Assembly (NCBI RefSeq): GCF_049532985.1
Contig: NZ_CP186693.1
Span: 1,612,001 to 1,676,000 of the forward strand
Reading direction: 5' to 3'
DNA from: Promicromonospora sp049532985
GTDB taxonomy: Bacteria > Actinomycetota > Actinomycetes > Actinomycetales > Cellulomonadaceae
Length of the DNA stretch: 64,000 nt
Part shown: in pieces, positions 52,545 to 60,758 of the stretch
Position numbering within the stretch: position 1 is the first letter of the stretch
Layout: every line of letters begins with the position of its first letter
Program-made: the position numbers and the translations under genes
The notes under the pieces: model-generated
What the model was told of the DNA's origin: nothing
The model's database searches: none
The model's input: only the letters and a program-made list of their open reading frames with translations

Positions 52545-52832
52545 ATGCCGGTGATGGAGGTGACGCGACTGCGGGTCGCGTCGGACAAGGCGGCCGCGCT
52601 GAGCGAGGCGCGGCCCGCGATGCTGGCGGCGTTCAGCGAGCGGCCCGGGTTCGTCCGCGCCGACCTGGTGCGGGTGTCGGAGAACGAGTGGCTCGACCTG
52701 ATCGTGTGGGAGAGCTCGGCGGACTTCGCGGAGTCGCGGCGCCGTGGCGCGGACTCTGCGGCCGTGGCGACGTTCTTTGCCGCGATCGACGCCGTCGTCT
52801 CCGGTGAGGAGGGGCAGGTGTGGCAAGCATGA
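52545..52832 (+). CDS. Antibiotic biosynthesis monooxygenase (ABM) domain protein
   Basis: A 95-residue dimeric ferredoxin-fold protein: MEVTRLRVASDKAAALSEAR, PGFVRADLVRVSENEWLDLI and VWESSADFAESRR fit the ABM family. Members include small monooxygenases and detoxifying enzymes acting on quinone-like compounds, but many have no known activity. The ATG at 52545 follows AGGAGGGAT. Coupled to the downstream MarR gene and controlled by the two dyads at 52486. Confidence 0.88.
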   Translation: MPVMEVTRLRVASDKAAALSEARPAMLAAFSERPGFVRADLVRVSENEWLDLIVWESSADFAESRRRGADSAAVATFFAAIDAVVSGEEGQVWQA

Positions 52833-53317
52833 CGCGCGCCGCCCGGGACGACGGTACTGGCCGGCAGGTCCGGCCGCGGACCGACCTGCCGATGGCGACG
52901 ACGCGGCTGCTGCTCCTGCTGCAGGGCGAGATGTTCCGCCGGATCGCCGAGGAGGGGTACACGGACGTGCGTCCGCGTCAGGGCGCCGTGCTGGCCTACC
53001 TCACGCCCGAGGGGCGGCGCCTGTCCGAGTATGCGGAGCTGTCCGGTCAGCCCAAGCAGATCATCGGCACCATCGCCGACGAGCTGGAGGCAGCGGGCTA
53101 CGTGGTGCGGCGGCCGGACCCCTCCGACGGTCGGGCCAAGCTGCTTGCCCCGACCGAGCGGGGGCTCGCCGAGCTGGAGGCTTCGCGGAACATCATCGCC
53201 GACCTGGAGGCGCGCGTGGCGGACGAGCTGGGCGAGGACGGCCTGGCGACGCTCATGGACCACCTGGTCCGGGCTGCGCGGGCGGTCCAGGCTGTGCGGG
53301 AGGACCGCGAGCCGTAG
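52820..53317 (+). CDS. MarR-family regulator of the ABM gene
   Basis: A 165-residue winged-helix regulator: VRPRQGAVLAYLTPEGRRLS, EYAELSGQPKQIIGTIADEL and AAGYVVRRPDPSDGRAKLLA with the D-x-R wing. The GTG at 52820 has GAGGAGGGG upstream; an ATG at 52829 overlaps the ABM stop. Probably binds the dyads at 52486-52527. Confidence 0.88.
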   Translation: MASMTRAARDDGTGRQVRPRTDLPMATTRLLLLLQGEMFRRIAEEGYTDVRPRQGAVLAYLTPEGRRLSEYAELSGQPKQIIGTIADELEAAGYVVRRPDPSDGRAKLLAPTERGLAELEASRNIIADLEARVADELGEDGLATLMDHLVRAARAVQAVREDREP

Positions 53318-53368
53318 GTGCCACGCTGCTCTTCTTCACCGGGACGTGACGTCCGCCGGCTGGACCAG

Positions 53369-53427
53369 CCCGGCGCCGCCCGGACCGACGCCGGGCGCCA
53401 CCCGGACCGACGCCGGGCGGCGCCGGG
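53369..53427. terminator. Hairpin with internal direct repeats
   Basis: CCCGGCGCCGCCCGG at 53369-53383 pairs perfectly with CCGGGCGGCGCCGGG at 53413-53427. The loop and arms contain CCCGGACCGACGCCGGGCG twice. It lies between the convergent MarR and HAD genes. Confidence 0.65.
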
Positions 53428-53428
53428 A

Positions 53429-54115
53429 TCAGGCGGCGCCGGAGTGCGCCTCAGCCAGCAGGGCCGGCAAGCTGCCGACGGAGTCGATGAGGTGGGTGTG
53501 CGGTGCTGCGGCGAGCGTGGCGCGCGGGACGCCGCCGCTCAGCACGCCGATCACGAGACCGGCGCCTGCGTTGCTGCCTGCCTCGAGGTCGAGCACCGTG
53601 TCACCCACGGTGAGCACGTCGGTCGCTCGCCACACGCCGGTGCGCTCCATCGCCCGGTGCACCATGTACGGGGCGGGCCGGCCTGTGGGCACGTCGTCGG
53701 TGCACACGACGGCGTCGACCGTATCGCCCTCACGCCATCCGAGGCGGTCGAGGAGCAGTCCGGTCACCTCGGCGGAGAACCCGGTGGTCAGGGCGATCTT
53801 CGCGCCGTGGGCCCGCAGCGCCTCGAAGGCATCCAGCACCCCGGGCATCGCTACGGGCGGCGTCTCGTCGTAGGCGGTGCGGAGCAGGCGCTCGAAGTCG
53901 GCGAACGCCGCCTCGACGGTGTCTACGTCGGTTGTGCGACCGATCGTGAGCAGTGACCGGATGGCGGTGCGCTTGTCGGCGCCCATCCAGCGGGCGACGT
54001 CGGCGACCTCTGCGGTGCTGCCGTGCCCGCGCACGGCGTCGTGCAGGGCGCGGTAGACGGCTCCGCCCTCCTCGACGGTGGTACCGGCGATGTCCAGTGC
54101 GGCCAGAGCGATCAT
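53429..54115 (-). CDS. Phosphonatase-like HAD hydrolase
   Basis: A 228-residue HAD protein: motif I LAALDIAGTTV (nucleophile D8 in the DxAGTT form typical of phosphonatases), cap region with GVLDAFEALRAHGAKIALTT and motif III GDTVLDLEAGSNAGAG. Members near PhnM/TIGR03364 genes act in 2-aminoethylphosphonate or related phosphonate catabolism. Here the two neighbouring phosphonate genes are broken, so the protein may be an orphan survivor. Whether it hydrolyses phosphonoacetaldehyde is unproven: no clear Schiff-base lysine is evident. Confidence 0.85.
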   Translation of the reverse strand: MIALAALDIAGTTVEEGGAVYRALHDAVRGHGSTAEVADVARWMGADKRTAIRSLLTIGRTTDVDTVEAAFADFERLLRTAYDETPPVAMPGVLDAFEALRAHGAKIALTTGFSAEVTGLLLDRLGWREGDTVDAVVCTDDVPTGRPAPYMVHRAMERTGVWRATDVLTVGDTVLDLEAGSNAGAGLVIGVLSGGVPRATLAAAPHTHLIDSVGSLPALLAEAHSGAA

Positions 54116-54158
54116 GAGTCGTTTCCTCTCGGGTGGTGCAACATGCCTGGTTCAGGGG

Positions 54159-54480
54159 TCAGCCGGTGAGGCCGGCGCGGTCGAGCACGTCGGTGGCCAG
54201 GCCCAGGCCGGTGGTCATGCCGATTCCGGTGGTCACGGTCGCGACGTGCACGCCGGGCTCGGGTTCGGCCACCAGGAACTCGCGGCCCGGTGCGGTCGCC
54301 TAGGTGCCCTGCCAGCGTTCGACGACGTCGAGGCCGGTGCCCAGCAGGTCCGTCAGGAGACGCATCAGGACGGCGTTGCCGGCCTCGTCCTGGAACACGG
54401 GCGCGTCGACGGCGCGGACGTGCGTGTCGCCGACGATCAGCGTGCCGTCGGCCTGGGGTGTCAGCATGAGGTTGACGTCC
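54159..54480 (-). pseudogene. TIGR03364-type FAD-dependent oxidoreductase remnant
   Basis: The reverse frame reads DVNLMLTPQADGTLIVGDTH, then ERWQGT, an in-frame TAG at ~54302-54300, then PGREFLVAEPEPGVHVATVT and TGIGMTTGLGLATDVL. This is the C-terminal part of the FAD-dependent oxidoreductase that occurs with phosphonate-degradation genes. It lacks the N-terminal FAD domain and is interrupted by a stop, so it is dead. It lies just after the HAD gene's start on the same strand. Confidence 0.65.
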
Positions 54481-54873
54481 CACGCGGCGGCCGAGTTCCC
54501 CACGACCGTCGTGGCGGCCCGGGCCGCCCGGGAGCACGGCCTGGCCGTGGTGGCGGGGGCGCCCAACGCGGTGCGGGGGAGCTCGCACACGGCGAACGTC
54601 TCGGCGCGCGAGCTGGTCGCGCTGGGGCTGGTGGACGCGCTCGCGTCCGACTATGTGCCCGCCACGATGATGGCCGCCGTCGCGCTGCTGGTGGACGAGA
54701 GGCTGGCGGACCTGCCGCGTGCGGTCGGTCTCGTCACCTCCGGGCCCGCGCGCGTGGCAGGTCTCACCGACCGCGGGTCGCTGACCGTCGGGGCGCGCGC
54801 CGACGTCGTCCTGGTGCGGTGGTCCGGGCGGTGGCCGGCCGTGGCTGCCACCGCGCGGGCGGCCCGAGCGTGA
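54481..54873 (+). pseudogene. phnM: PhnM-like diphosphatase, C-terminal remnant
   Basis: From ~54481 the forward frame reads AAAEFPTTVVAARAAREHGL, AVVAGAPNAVRGSSHTANVS, ARELVALGLVDALASDYVPA, and closes with GLTDRGSLTVGARADVVLV. This is the C-terminal third of alpha-D-ribose 1-methylphosphonate 5-triphosphate diphosphatase. The N-terminal metal-binding barrel is missing. The remnant begins at the very position where the opposite-strand oxidoreductase scrap stops, so one deletion removed the middle of a divergent or neighbouring phosphonate cluster. Confidence 0.65.
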
Positions 54874-54892
54874 GATCAGCGGTGGCCCGGAC

Positions 54893-55354
54893 TCATCCGC
54901 ACCAGACGCTGTCCGAGTAGTACCAGGCACCGCCCAGCACCTCGTTCGTGGCGGCGTTGCGCCACGTCATGTACGCGCGGGCGCGCACCCAGAATCCCGC
55001 ACCGCCGTTGCCGCAGTTGATCCCCTGCGGGTTGAGGCCGTAGTCGGTGCGGGGCCACCAGCCGTCGTACTGGTTGTAGACGGAGGTCCAGTTCACCCAC
55101 GTGCTGCCGTCCCAGGCCTGCAGCCCGTAGCGGTTCGCCGCGACCTCGTAGTCGCCGCCACCGGAGACGTCGGACACCGTGGCGGTCGAGCTCGTCCACC
55201 CGCTGTCGTCCCGGTACACGGCGACGCAGCGGGTCACCTGCTCACCCCAGCAGCTCCGCCCCAGGAGCTGGCTCGCGTACGCCGGGGCAGCGGTCAGCAG
55301 CGTGCACCCCAGCGCCAGCCCGATCCCCGCGGCGATGGTCCTCTTGATGTTCAT
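54893..55354 (-). CDS. Small secreted four-cysteine protein
   Basis: A 153-residue protein with a signal peptide (IKRTIAAGIGLALGCTLLTA, cut after AYA). The mature part has C-x7-C (SCWGEQVTRC), a middle Cys in INCGNGGAG and a C-terminal VWCG. The arrangement and the strands VAANRYGLQAWDGSTWVNWT and FWVRARAYMTWRNAATNEVL match the N-terminal domain of the M23 peptidase encoded divergently at 55580. Function unknown; it may bind cell wall or a partner of the peptidase. Confidence 0.75.
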   Translation of the reverse strand: MNIKRTIAAGIGLALGCTLLTAAPAYASQLLGRSCWGEQVTRCVAVYRDDSGWTSSTATVSDVSGGGDYEVAANRYGLQAWDGSTWVNWTSVYNQYDGWWPRTDYGLNPQGINCGNGGAGFWVRARAYMTWRNAATNEVLGGAWYYSDSVWCG

Positions 55355-55579
55355 GTCCGTCGTCCTCGATCACTCGTCCGTCGTCGGCCCCGTGGTGCGG
55401 CCCGTCCGGCGGCACCGGACCCGGCCGAGTCTGGGCATCGTGCCTATGCGCGGTCTACGCGCGGTCTACGTGCCGATGCCCGGCTGCGGGGCCGTCCGGC
55501 ACAGATCCGGGTGAGGTCGGCCGTAGGACGCGGCGCCAGGCTCGCCTCTGTCATGTCCCGCATCGAGTGAGGAACGAGC

Positions 55580-56452
55580 ATGGAGCTGGTGAGACGGCGC
55601 GTCGGCATGGCCCTCGGGGTGGTCCTGGCCATGGTGGCGAGCTTCCTGGTCGTGGCGTCGACGGCGGCGCCGGCGCAGGCGTTGGGGGACAAGTGCCCCG
55701 GGACGCAGGTCAAGCGGTGCATCAGGGTGCTTCAGGTCGGCACGTCGTACTACGCGCACGCCGGGATCGAGGACGAGGACGGCGCGTACGACGTGGCCGT
55801 GAACAGCATCCAGCTGCAGCGGCACAACGGGAGCACGTGGGTGACGGTCAAGGAGAACGGCAACTTCGACGGGTGGGCCGCGACGCGCGACGAGGGTGAC
55901 ACGGGCTCGCACTCGTGCACCAGCGGCGGGCACAGCTTCCGGGCGCGGGCGTTCTTCCAGTGGTCCGGGCCGGACTCGGGCGAGCAGTGGCTCACGACCG
56001 ACGTCGTCCCGATCTGTGCCGGCGCGTTCCAGGTCCCGTTCCCGTGCAGCGAGACCTGGACCGGGAGCACCCGCTCCGGGCACAGCCCGGCCAACGCCGT
56101 GGACTTCAACCGGAACCCCGACGAGGGGCAGCAGGTGTACGCGTCGGCCGGCGGCACGGTGACGACCGTGCGCGACCTGGGCGGGGTGTCCTACGGCAGG
56201 TACGTCGTCATCACGCACAACGGTGGCTACCAGACCCTGTACGCCCACCTGGAGAGCTTCGCGGTGTCGGTGGGCGACGCGGTCACGGTGCGGACGCCGA
56301 TCGGCCGGGTGGGCAGCACGGGCGGCTCGTCGGGGCCGCACCTGCACTACGAGCAGCGGCTGAACGGCAACGACGTGCGGGTCAGGTTCGTCAACGCGGA
56401 CCCCGTCTACTACGGGGACAAGAACCTGAGCCGAGACTCGGAGTGCCTCTGA
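55580..56452 (+). CDS. Secreted M23-family metallopeptidase with N-terminal four-cysteine domain
   Basis: A 290-residue exported protein. Signal peptide through APAQALG; residues ~36-150 form a four-Cys domain (KCPGTQVKRC, YDVAVNSIQLQRHNGSTWVT, SHSCTSGGHSFRARAFFQWS, VPICAG). The C-terminal LytM domain has GHSPANAVDFNR (zinc His/Asp), VVITHNGGYQTLYAHLESFA and GSSGPHLHYEQRL with the catalytic HxH. It probably cuts peptidoglycan cross-links or remodels the wall; several residues of active LytM enzymes are present, so activity is plausible. Divergent from the paralogous small protein at 54893. Confidence 0.87.
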   Translation: MELVRRRVGMALGVVLAMVASFLVVASTAAPAQALGDKCPGTQVKRCIRVLQVGTSYYAHAGIEDEDGAYDVAVNSIQLQRHNGSTWVTVKENGNFDGWAATRDEGDTGSHSCTSGGHSFRARAFFQWSGPDSGEQWLTTDVVPICAGAFQVPFPCSETWTGSTRSGHSPANAVDFNRNPDEGQQVYASAGGTVTTVRDLGGVSYGRYVVITHNGGYQTLYAHLESFAVSVGDAVTVRTPIGRVGSTGGSSGPHLHYEQRLNGNDVRVRFVNADPVYYGDKNLSRDSECL

Positions 56453-56535
56453 CGGCGGTGGCCGACGGCAGCGGTGATGGACAGGGTTTTGCCGCGATGC
56501 AATACTCGGGCACCTCAACGGTGAGAGGACCCGCT

Positions 56536-57978
56536 ATGTCCCGTTTTCGTCGGATGGCCCTCGCGGTCGCAGTGCTGATCGCCGCCACCCCGTTCACGAG
56601 CAGTGCCGCCGTGCCACCGGAGGACCCCGTACGAGCCGCAGCCGTGGTGAACACCTTCCGCAACCCCGTGAACCCGAGCGCCGACCCGTCGGTGATCTTC
56701 CACGAGGGCACCTACTACGCCGCCACGACGCGGGGCGATCGCGTCAGCATCTGGCGCTCGCCGAGCATCGCCACCCTGCTGGCAGCTCCGGAGGAGGTCG
56801 TCTGGCGCGACTCCGACCCGACCCGCAACACCCAGATGTGGGCGCCGGCGTTCCGGCATGTCGGTGACCGCTGGTACATCTACTACACGGCGTCGGACGG
56901 CGTGGACAGCAACCACCGGATGTACGTGCTGGAGTCGGCCGGGAACAGCCCCATGGGCCCGTACTCGTTCAAGGCCAAGATCGCCGACTTCGGCGAGTAC
57001 GCGATCGACGGCGAGCCCATCACCCACAACGGTCAGGACTACTTCGTCTGGACCGGCCCGGGCCGCGGCCAGGGTGGGCCCGCGCAGCTCTACATCGCGC
57101 GGATGAGCAATCCCTGGACGACGACCGGCGGCAGGGTGGCGATCCCCGCGGACGGCGGCTGCACCGAGGTCCGGGAGGGCCCGACACCGCTCTACCGCAA
57201 CGGTCGCACGTTCCTGACCTACTCCACCTGCGACACCGGCAAGCCGGACTACCAGCTGTGGATGAAGAGCATCGCGAACGGCGCCGACCCGATGGTGGCG
57301 GGCAACTGGGTGCAGCACGCCGGGCCGGTCTTCTCCCGGAACGACGCGACCGGCGTCTGGGGGCCCGGGCACCACTCGTTCTTCCGGTCTCCCGACGGCA
57401 CGGAGGACTGGATCGCCTACCACGGCAAGAACACCAGCACCAACACCTACTCGTTCCGGACGACGCGGGTCCAGCGCTTCACCTGGAACGCGGACGGCAC
57501 GCCGAACTTCGGCCGTCCCCTGGCTGCCGGCGCGACCCAGACCCTGCCGTCCGGTGACCCCGGCGCGGCCACCCGGGCGATCAACGACTTCGACACCGGC
57601 ACCGGCCTGTGGCAGGTCCAGTACGCGGGCTCCTGGCAGTCCGGCTCGGGCTGCGGCGTGCAGTGCTTCTGGAGCGACGACCACTGGAGCGGCGCCACGA
57701 ACGCCACCGCGACCATCAGGTTCAACGGCACCCAGGTCGCACTGCTGAGCGTCCGGGACAGCGGCAACGGTATCGCCGCGATATCGATCGACGGTGGCGC
57801 CGAGCAGCGCGTCGACCTCTACAGCGGCATCCGTGTCGGGGAGCAGCTGAACTACCTCAGCCCGGTGCTGCCGCCCGGGGAGCACACGCTGCGGGTCCGG
57901 GTGACCGGAGAGCGCAACCCTGCGTCGACGGCCTCGGTCGTCAGCATGGACCGGATCGAGGTCTACGGCGTCGGCTGA
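56536..57978 (+). CDS. Secreted GH43 glycosidase (arabinofuranosidase/arabinanase-like) with C-terminal beta-sandwich
   Basis: A 480-residue exported enzyme. Signal peptide residues 1-~25 (MALAVAVLIAATPFTSS). Five-bladed GH43 propeller with base D50 in NPSADPSVIFHEGTYY, pKa modulator D158 in EYAIDGEPITHNGQDY and acid E214 in CTEVREGPTPLYRNG. Residues ~355-480 form a carbohydrate-binding-like beta-sandwich (ATIRFNGTQVALLSVRDSGN). Likely acts outside the cell on arabinan or arabinoxylan to feed the importers. The ATG at 56536 follows GAGAGGACC. Confidence 0.92.
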   Translation: MSRFRRMALAVAVLIAATPFTSSAAVPPEDPVRAAAVVNTFRNPVNPSADPSVIFHEGTYYAATTRGDRVSIWRSPSIATLLAAPEEVVWRDSDPTRNTQMWAPAFRHVGDRWYIYYTASDGVDSNHRMYVLESAGNSPMGPYSFKAKIADFGEYAIDGEPITHNGQDYFVWTGPGRGQGGPAQLYIARMSNPWTTTGGRVAIPADGGCTEVREGPTPLYRNGRTFLTYSTCDTGKPDYQLWMKSIANGADPMVAGNWVQHAGPVFSRNDATGVWGPGHHSFFRSPDGTEDWIAYHGKNTSTNTYSFRTTRVQRFTWNADGTPNFGRPLAAGATQTLPSGDPGAATRAINDFDTGTGLWQVQYAGSWQSGSGCGVQCFWSDDHWSGATNATATIRFNGTQVALLSVRDSGNGIAAISIDGGAEQRVDLYSGIRVGEQLNYLSPVLPPGEHTLRVRVTGERNPASTASVVSMDRIEVYGVG

Positions 57979-58147
57979 GCCGGGCGGTCGTCAGGGTGGG
58001 GACCGTAGCTGGATGAAAGACCTACCACCTGGTGTTGAGGCACTCTGCAAGGCCGAGTTTCGAGCTTGCACCCGCTCCCTCGCCGTGCTCGGTGAGGGCC
58101 ACGACGGATCGTCCGGCACGTACCTGCCGGTGGAGGGATGTTTTCTC

Positions 58148-59266
58148 ATGGCTACGGTCACTTTCGACCACGCGACGCGCGTCTACCCGGGCACCGAGAC
58201 CCCTGCGGTCAACCAGTTCACCTTGGAGGTCTCAGACGGCGAGTTCCTGGTGCTGGTCGGGCCCTCGGGTAGCGGCAAGTCGACAGCCCTGCGCATGCTG
58301 GCGGGTCTGGAGGACGTCAACGGCGGGCACATCTTCATCGGTGACCGGGACGTCACCGACGTGCAGCCCAAGGACCGCGACATCGCGATGGTGTTCCAGA
58401 ACTACGCGCTCTACCCCCACATGTCCGTGGCGGACAACATGGGCTTCGCCCTGAAGATCGCCGGCACCCCGAAGGCCGAGATCCGCCAGCGGGTCGAGGA
58501 GGCCGCCAAGATCCTGGACCTGACCGAGTACCTGGACCGCAAGCCCAAGGCCCTCTCCGGTGGTCAGCGTCAGCGTGTGGCCATGGGCCGCGCGATCGTG
58601 CGTCAGCCGCAGGTGTTCCTCATGGACGAGCCGCTGTCCAACCTGGACGCCAAGCTGCGCGTGCAGACCCGCACCCAGATCGCCTCGCTGCAGCGCCGCC
58701 TGGGCGTGACCACGGTCTACGTGACCCACGACCAGACCGAGGCCCTGACGATGGGTGACCGGATCGCGGTCCTCAACGGCGGCATCCTGCAGCAGGTCGG
58801 CACCCCGCGGGAGATGTACGACCGCCCGGCCAACGTGTTCGTGGCCGGGTTCATCGGCTCCCCGGCGATGAACATCGGCACGTTCGACGTCAAGGACGGC
58901 GGCGTCAAGGTCGGCTCCGCGAGCGTGCCGCTGGAGCGGTCCATCGCCGGCGCGATCCCGGACTCCGACGGCGGCAAGGTGACCCTGGGCTTCCGTCCCG
59001 AGTCGCTGGACGTGGTCCCGGCCGGGACCGCCGGGTCGTTCGAGGTCGAGGTCAACCTCGTGGAGGAGCTCGGCTCGGACGCGTTCGTGTACGGCTCGCT
59101 CAAGGGCGACGCCGCCGACGTGGACCTGTCCGCCGGTGACACCAACCAGGTCATCGTCCGTATCGACCCGCGTGGCGTGCCGGACAAGGGCGACGTCATC
59201 TCCGTGGCCATCCAGGCCGGCCACTCCCACGTGTTCTCCGCGACCTCGGGCGAACGCCTCGGCTGA
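58148..59266 (+). CDS. msmX: MsmX/UgpC-type sugar ABC ATP-binding protein
   Basis: A 372-residue ATPase: Walker A VLVGPSGSGKSTALRMLAGL, Q-loop VFQNYALYPHMSVADN, signature ALSGGQRQRVAMGRAIVRQP, Walker B VFLMDEPLSNLDAKLR, and the C-terminal TOBE domain (VTLGFRPESLDVVPAGTAGS). It is monocistronic and stands 7-19 kb away from the two sugar importers that lack an ATPase. Shared ATPases of this type are known to energise several CUT1 importers. ATG 58148 follows GGAGGGA. Confidence 0.95.
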   Translation: MATVTFDHATRVYPGTETPAVNQFTLEVSDGEFLVLVGPSGSGKSTALRMLAGLEDVNGGHIFIGDRDVTDVQPKDRDIAMVFQNYALYPHMSVADNMGFALKIAGTPKAEIRQRVEEAAKILDLTEYLDRKPKALSGGQRQRVAMGRAIVRQPQVFLMDEPLSNLDAKLRVQTRTQIASLQRRLGVTTVYVTHDQTEALTMGDRIAVLNGGILQQVGTPREMYDRPANVFVAGFIGSPAMNIGTFDVKDGGVKVGSASVPLERSIAGAIPDSDGGKVTLGFRPESLDVVPAGTAGSFEVEVNLVEELGSDAFVYGSLKGDAADVDLSAGDTNQVIVRIDPRGVPDKGDVISVAIQAGHSHVFSATSGERLG

Positions 59267-59320
59267 CCCCACCCCGCCCGCGGCGGAGCGGTGACATCGT
59301 CTGCGAAGGGACACGACCCG

Positions 59321-59683
59321 ATGGATCAGCAACAGCACCAGGCGCTGGACGCACTCGTCGACCAGGTCCCCGAGGGATGGTCCCGGGTGCGGGTAGAAGG
59401 ACAGGCCTGGGGCGTGACCCGCACGACGCGTGCGAACGGCAAGGTCGTCACGATCAGCGCCGAGCGCCTCAGCGACGCGCAGCAGCTCAGCGCGAACGTG
59501 TGGGTCACCACCCGAGGGGCCGTGCTCAAGCCGTGCGAGGTGCCGGCCGAGGCCGTTGTCGAGTTCCTGCAGTCCGCCGCACCCGAGCTCTCCGGTGATC
59601 GTGACGCCGCGCGTGCCGATGCGTCGGTCGCGCGGACCAGGCGTGGGTCGTCCGCAGCTGGAGGCGTGGCTCTCGTGCGCTGA
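59321..59683 (+). CDS. Small unknown protein downstream of the ATPase
   Basis: A 120-residue basic/acidic protein, MDQQQHQALDALVDQVPEGW onward; VRVEGQAWGVTRTTRANGKV, VTISAERLSDAQQLSANVWV and PAEAVVEFLQSAAPELSGD are regular enough to be a compact domain. No membrane helix. The family name is not known to me. It lies 55 bp after the ATPase stop on the same strand, so co-transcription is possible. Confidence 0.7.
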   Translation: MDQQQHQALDALVDQVPEGWSRVRVEGQAWGVTRTTRANGKVVTISAERLSDAQQLSANVWVTTRGAVLKPCEVPAEAVVEFLQSAAPELSGDRDAARADASVARTRRGSSAAGGVALVR

Positions 59684-59744
59684 GATGCTTGTCGCCGTGG
59701 GGAGGGCGCCGCTGGTGCGGCGCCCTCCCCACGCCGGTGCCCGG

Positions 59745-60707
59745 TCAGTCCTGCAGGGCGGACCGGAGCGTGGCCGACGCCTGCGCGACGGCGGCCTTCG
59801 CGGCGTGCGTGTCGTGCAGGGCGTTGAGCATGACGAAGTCGTGGATGACCCCGCCGTACCGGACGCTGGTCACGTCGACGCCGGCCCGGCGGAGCTTGGC
59901 CGCGTAGGCCTCGCCCTCGTCGCGCAGCACGTCGGCCTCCGCGGTGATGACCAGGGCAGGCGGCAGACCGGCGAGCTGCTCCTGGGTGGCCCGCAACGGG
60001 GAGACCGTGATCAGGTCCCGCTCCTGGGGGTCGGTCGTGTACTGGTCCCAGAACCAGCGCATGCCCTCCAGCGTGAGGAAGTAGCCGGTGGCGAACTCGC
60101 GGTAGGAGGCGGTGTCGAACGCGGCGTCGGTCACCGGGTAGAACAGCACCTGCTGCCGGAAGGTGACGTCGCCCCGCTCCTTGGCGAGCAGCGTGAGGGC
60201 GGCGGACATGTTGCCGCCCACGGAGTCGCCGGCCACGGCCAGGCGGCCGCCGTCCAGCCCCTGGTCGGCGCCCTCCTTGGTGACCCACTGCGCCACGGCG
60301 TAGGCCTGCTCGACGGCGACGGGATAGCGCACCTCGGGCGAGCGGTCGTACTCGGGGAAGACGACGGCGGCCTGCGCGCCGATCGCGAGGTCGCGCACCA
60401 GGCGGTCGTGCGTGTGGGCGTCGCCGAACACCCAGCCGGCGCCGTGCACGTAGAGCACCACGGGGAGCGGGCCCTGGACGCCGGCGGGCCGGACGATCCG
60501 GACCGGCACGGTGCCGGTGGGCCCGCCCTCGACGGTGACCCACACGTCGTCGACCTCGGGCTTGAAGATCTCGCTCGACTGCACGTCGTCGACGGCCTTG
60601 CGGCCCTCCTCGGGCGTGAGCTGGTACAGGTACGGCGGGTTGTCGGTGGCCTCGGCGAACGCCTGGGCGGCGGGTTCCAGGGACAGGCCGTGGGGATTGG
60701 CGGTCAT
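59745..60707 (-). CDS. Alpha/beta hydrolase (HSL/esterase family)
   Basis: A 320-residue hydrolase of the hormone-sensitive-lipase group: oxyanion-hole YVHGAGWVFGDAHTHDRLVR, nucleophile elbow AVAGDSVGGNMSAALTLLA, then PPALVITAEADVLRDEGEAY (Asp) and GGVIHDFVMLNALHDTHAA (His). Typical substrates are short acyl esters. The ATG at 60707 is preceded by GGAAACCC. It lies just downstream of a second alpha/beta hydrolase on the same strand, possibly under one promoter. Confidence 0.92.
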   Translation of the reverse strand: MTANPHGLSLEPAAQAFAEATDNPPYLYQLTPEEGRKAVDDVQSSEIFKPEVDDVWVTVEGGPTGTVPVRIVRPAGVQGPLPVVLYVHGAGWVFGDAHTHDRLVRDLAIGAQAAVVFPEYDRSPEVRYPVAVEQAYAVAQWVTKEGADQGLDGGRLAVAGDSVGGNMSAALTLLAKERGDVTFRQQVLFYPVTDAAFDTASYREFATGYFLTLEGMRWFWDQYTTDPQERDLITVSPLRATQEQLAGLPPALVITAEADVLRDEGEAYAAKLRRAGVDVTSVRYGGVIHDFVMLNALHDTHAAKAAVAQASATLRSALQD

Positions 60708-60758
60708 GGGTTTCCTTCGGTGCGGGGGGTCTTGGAGTGCGGAGGGCCGGGGACGCCG

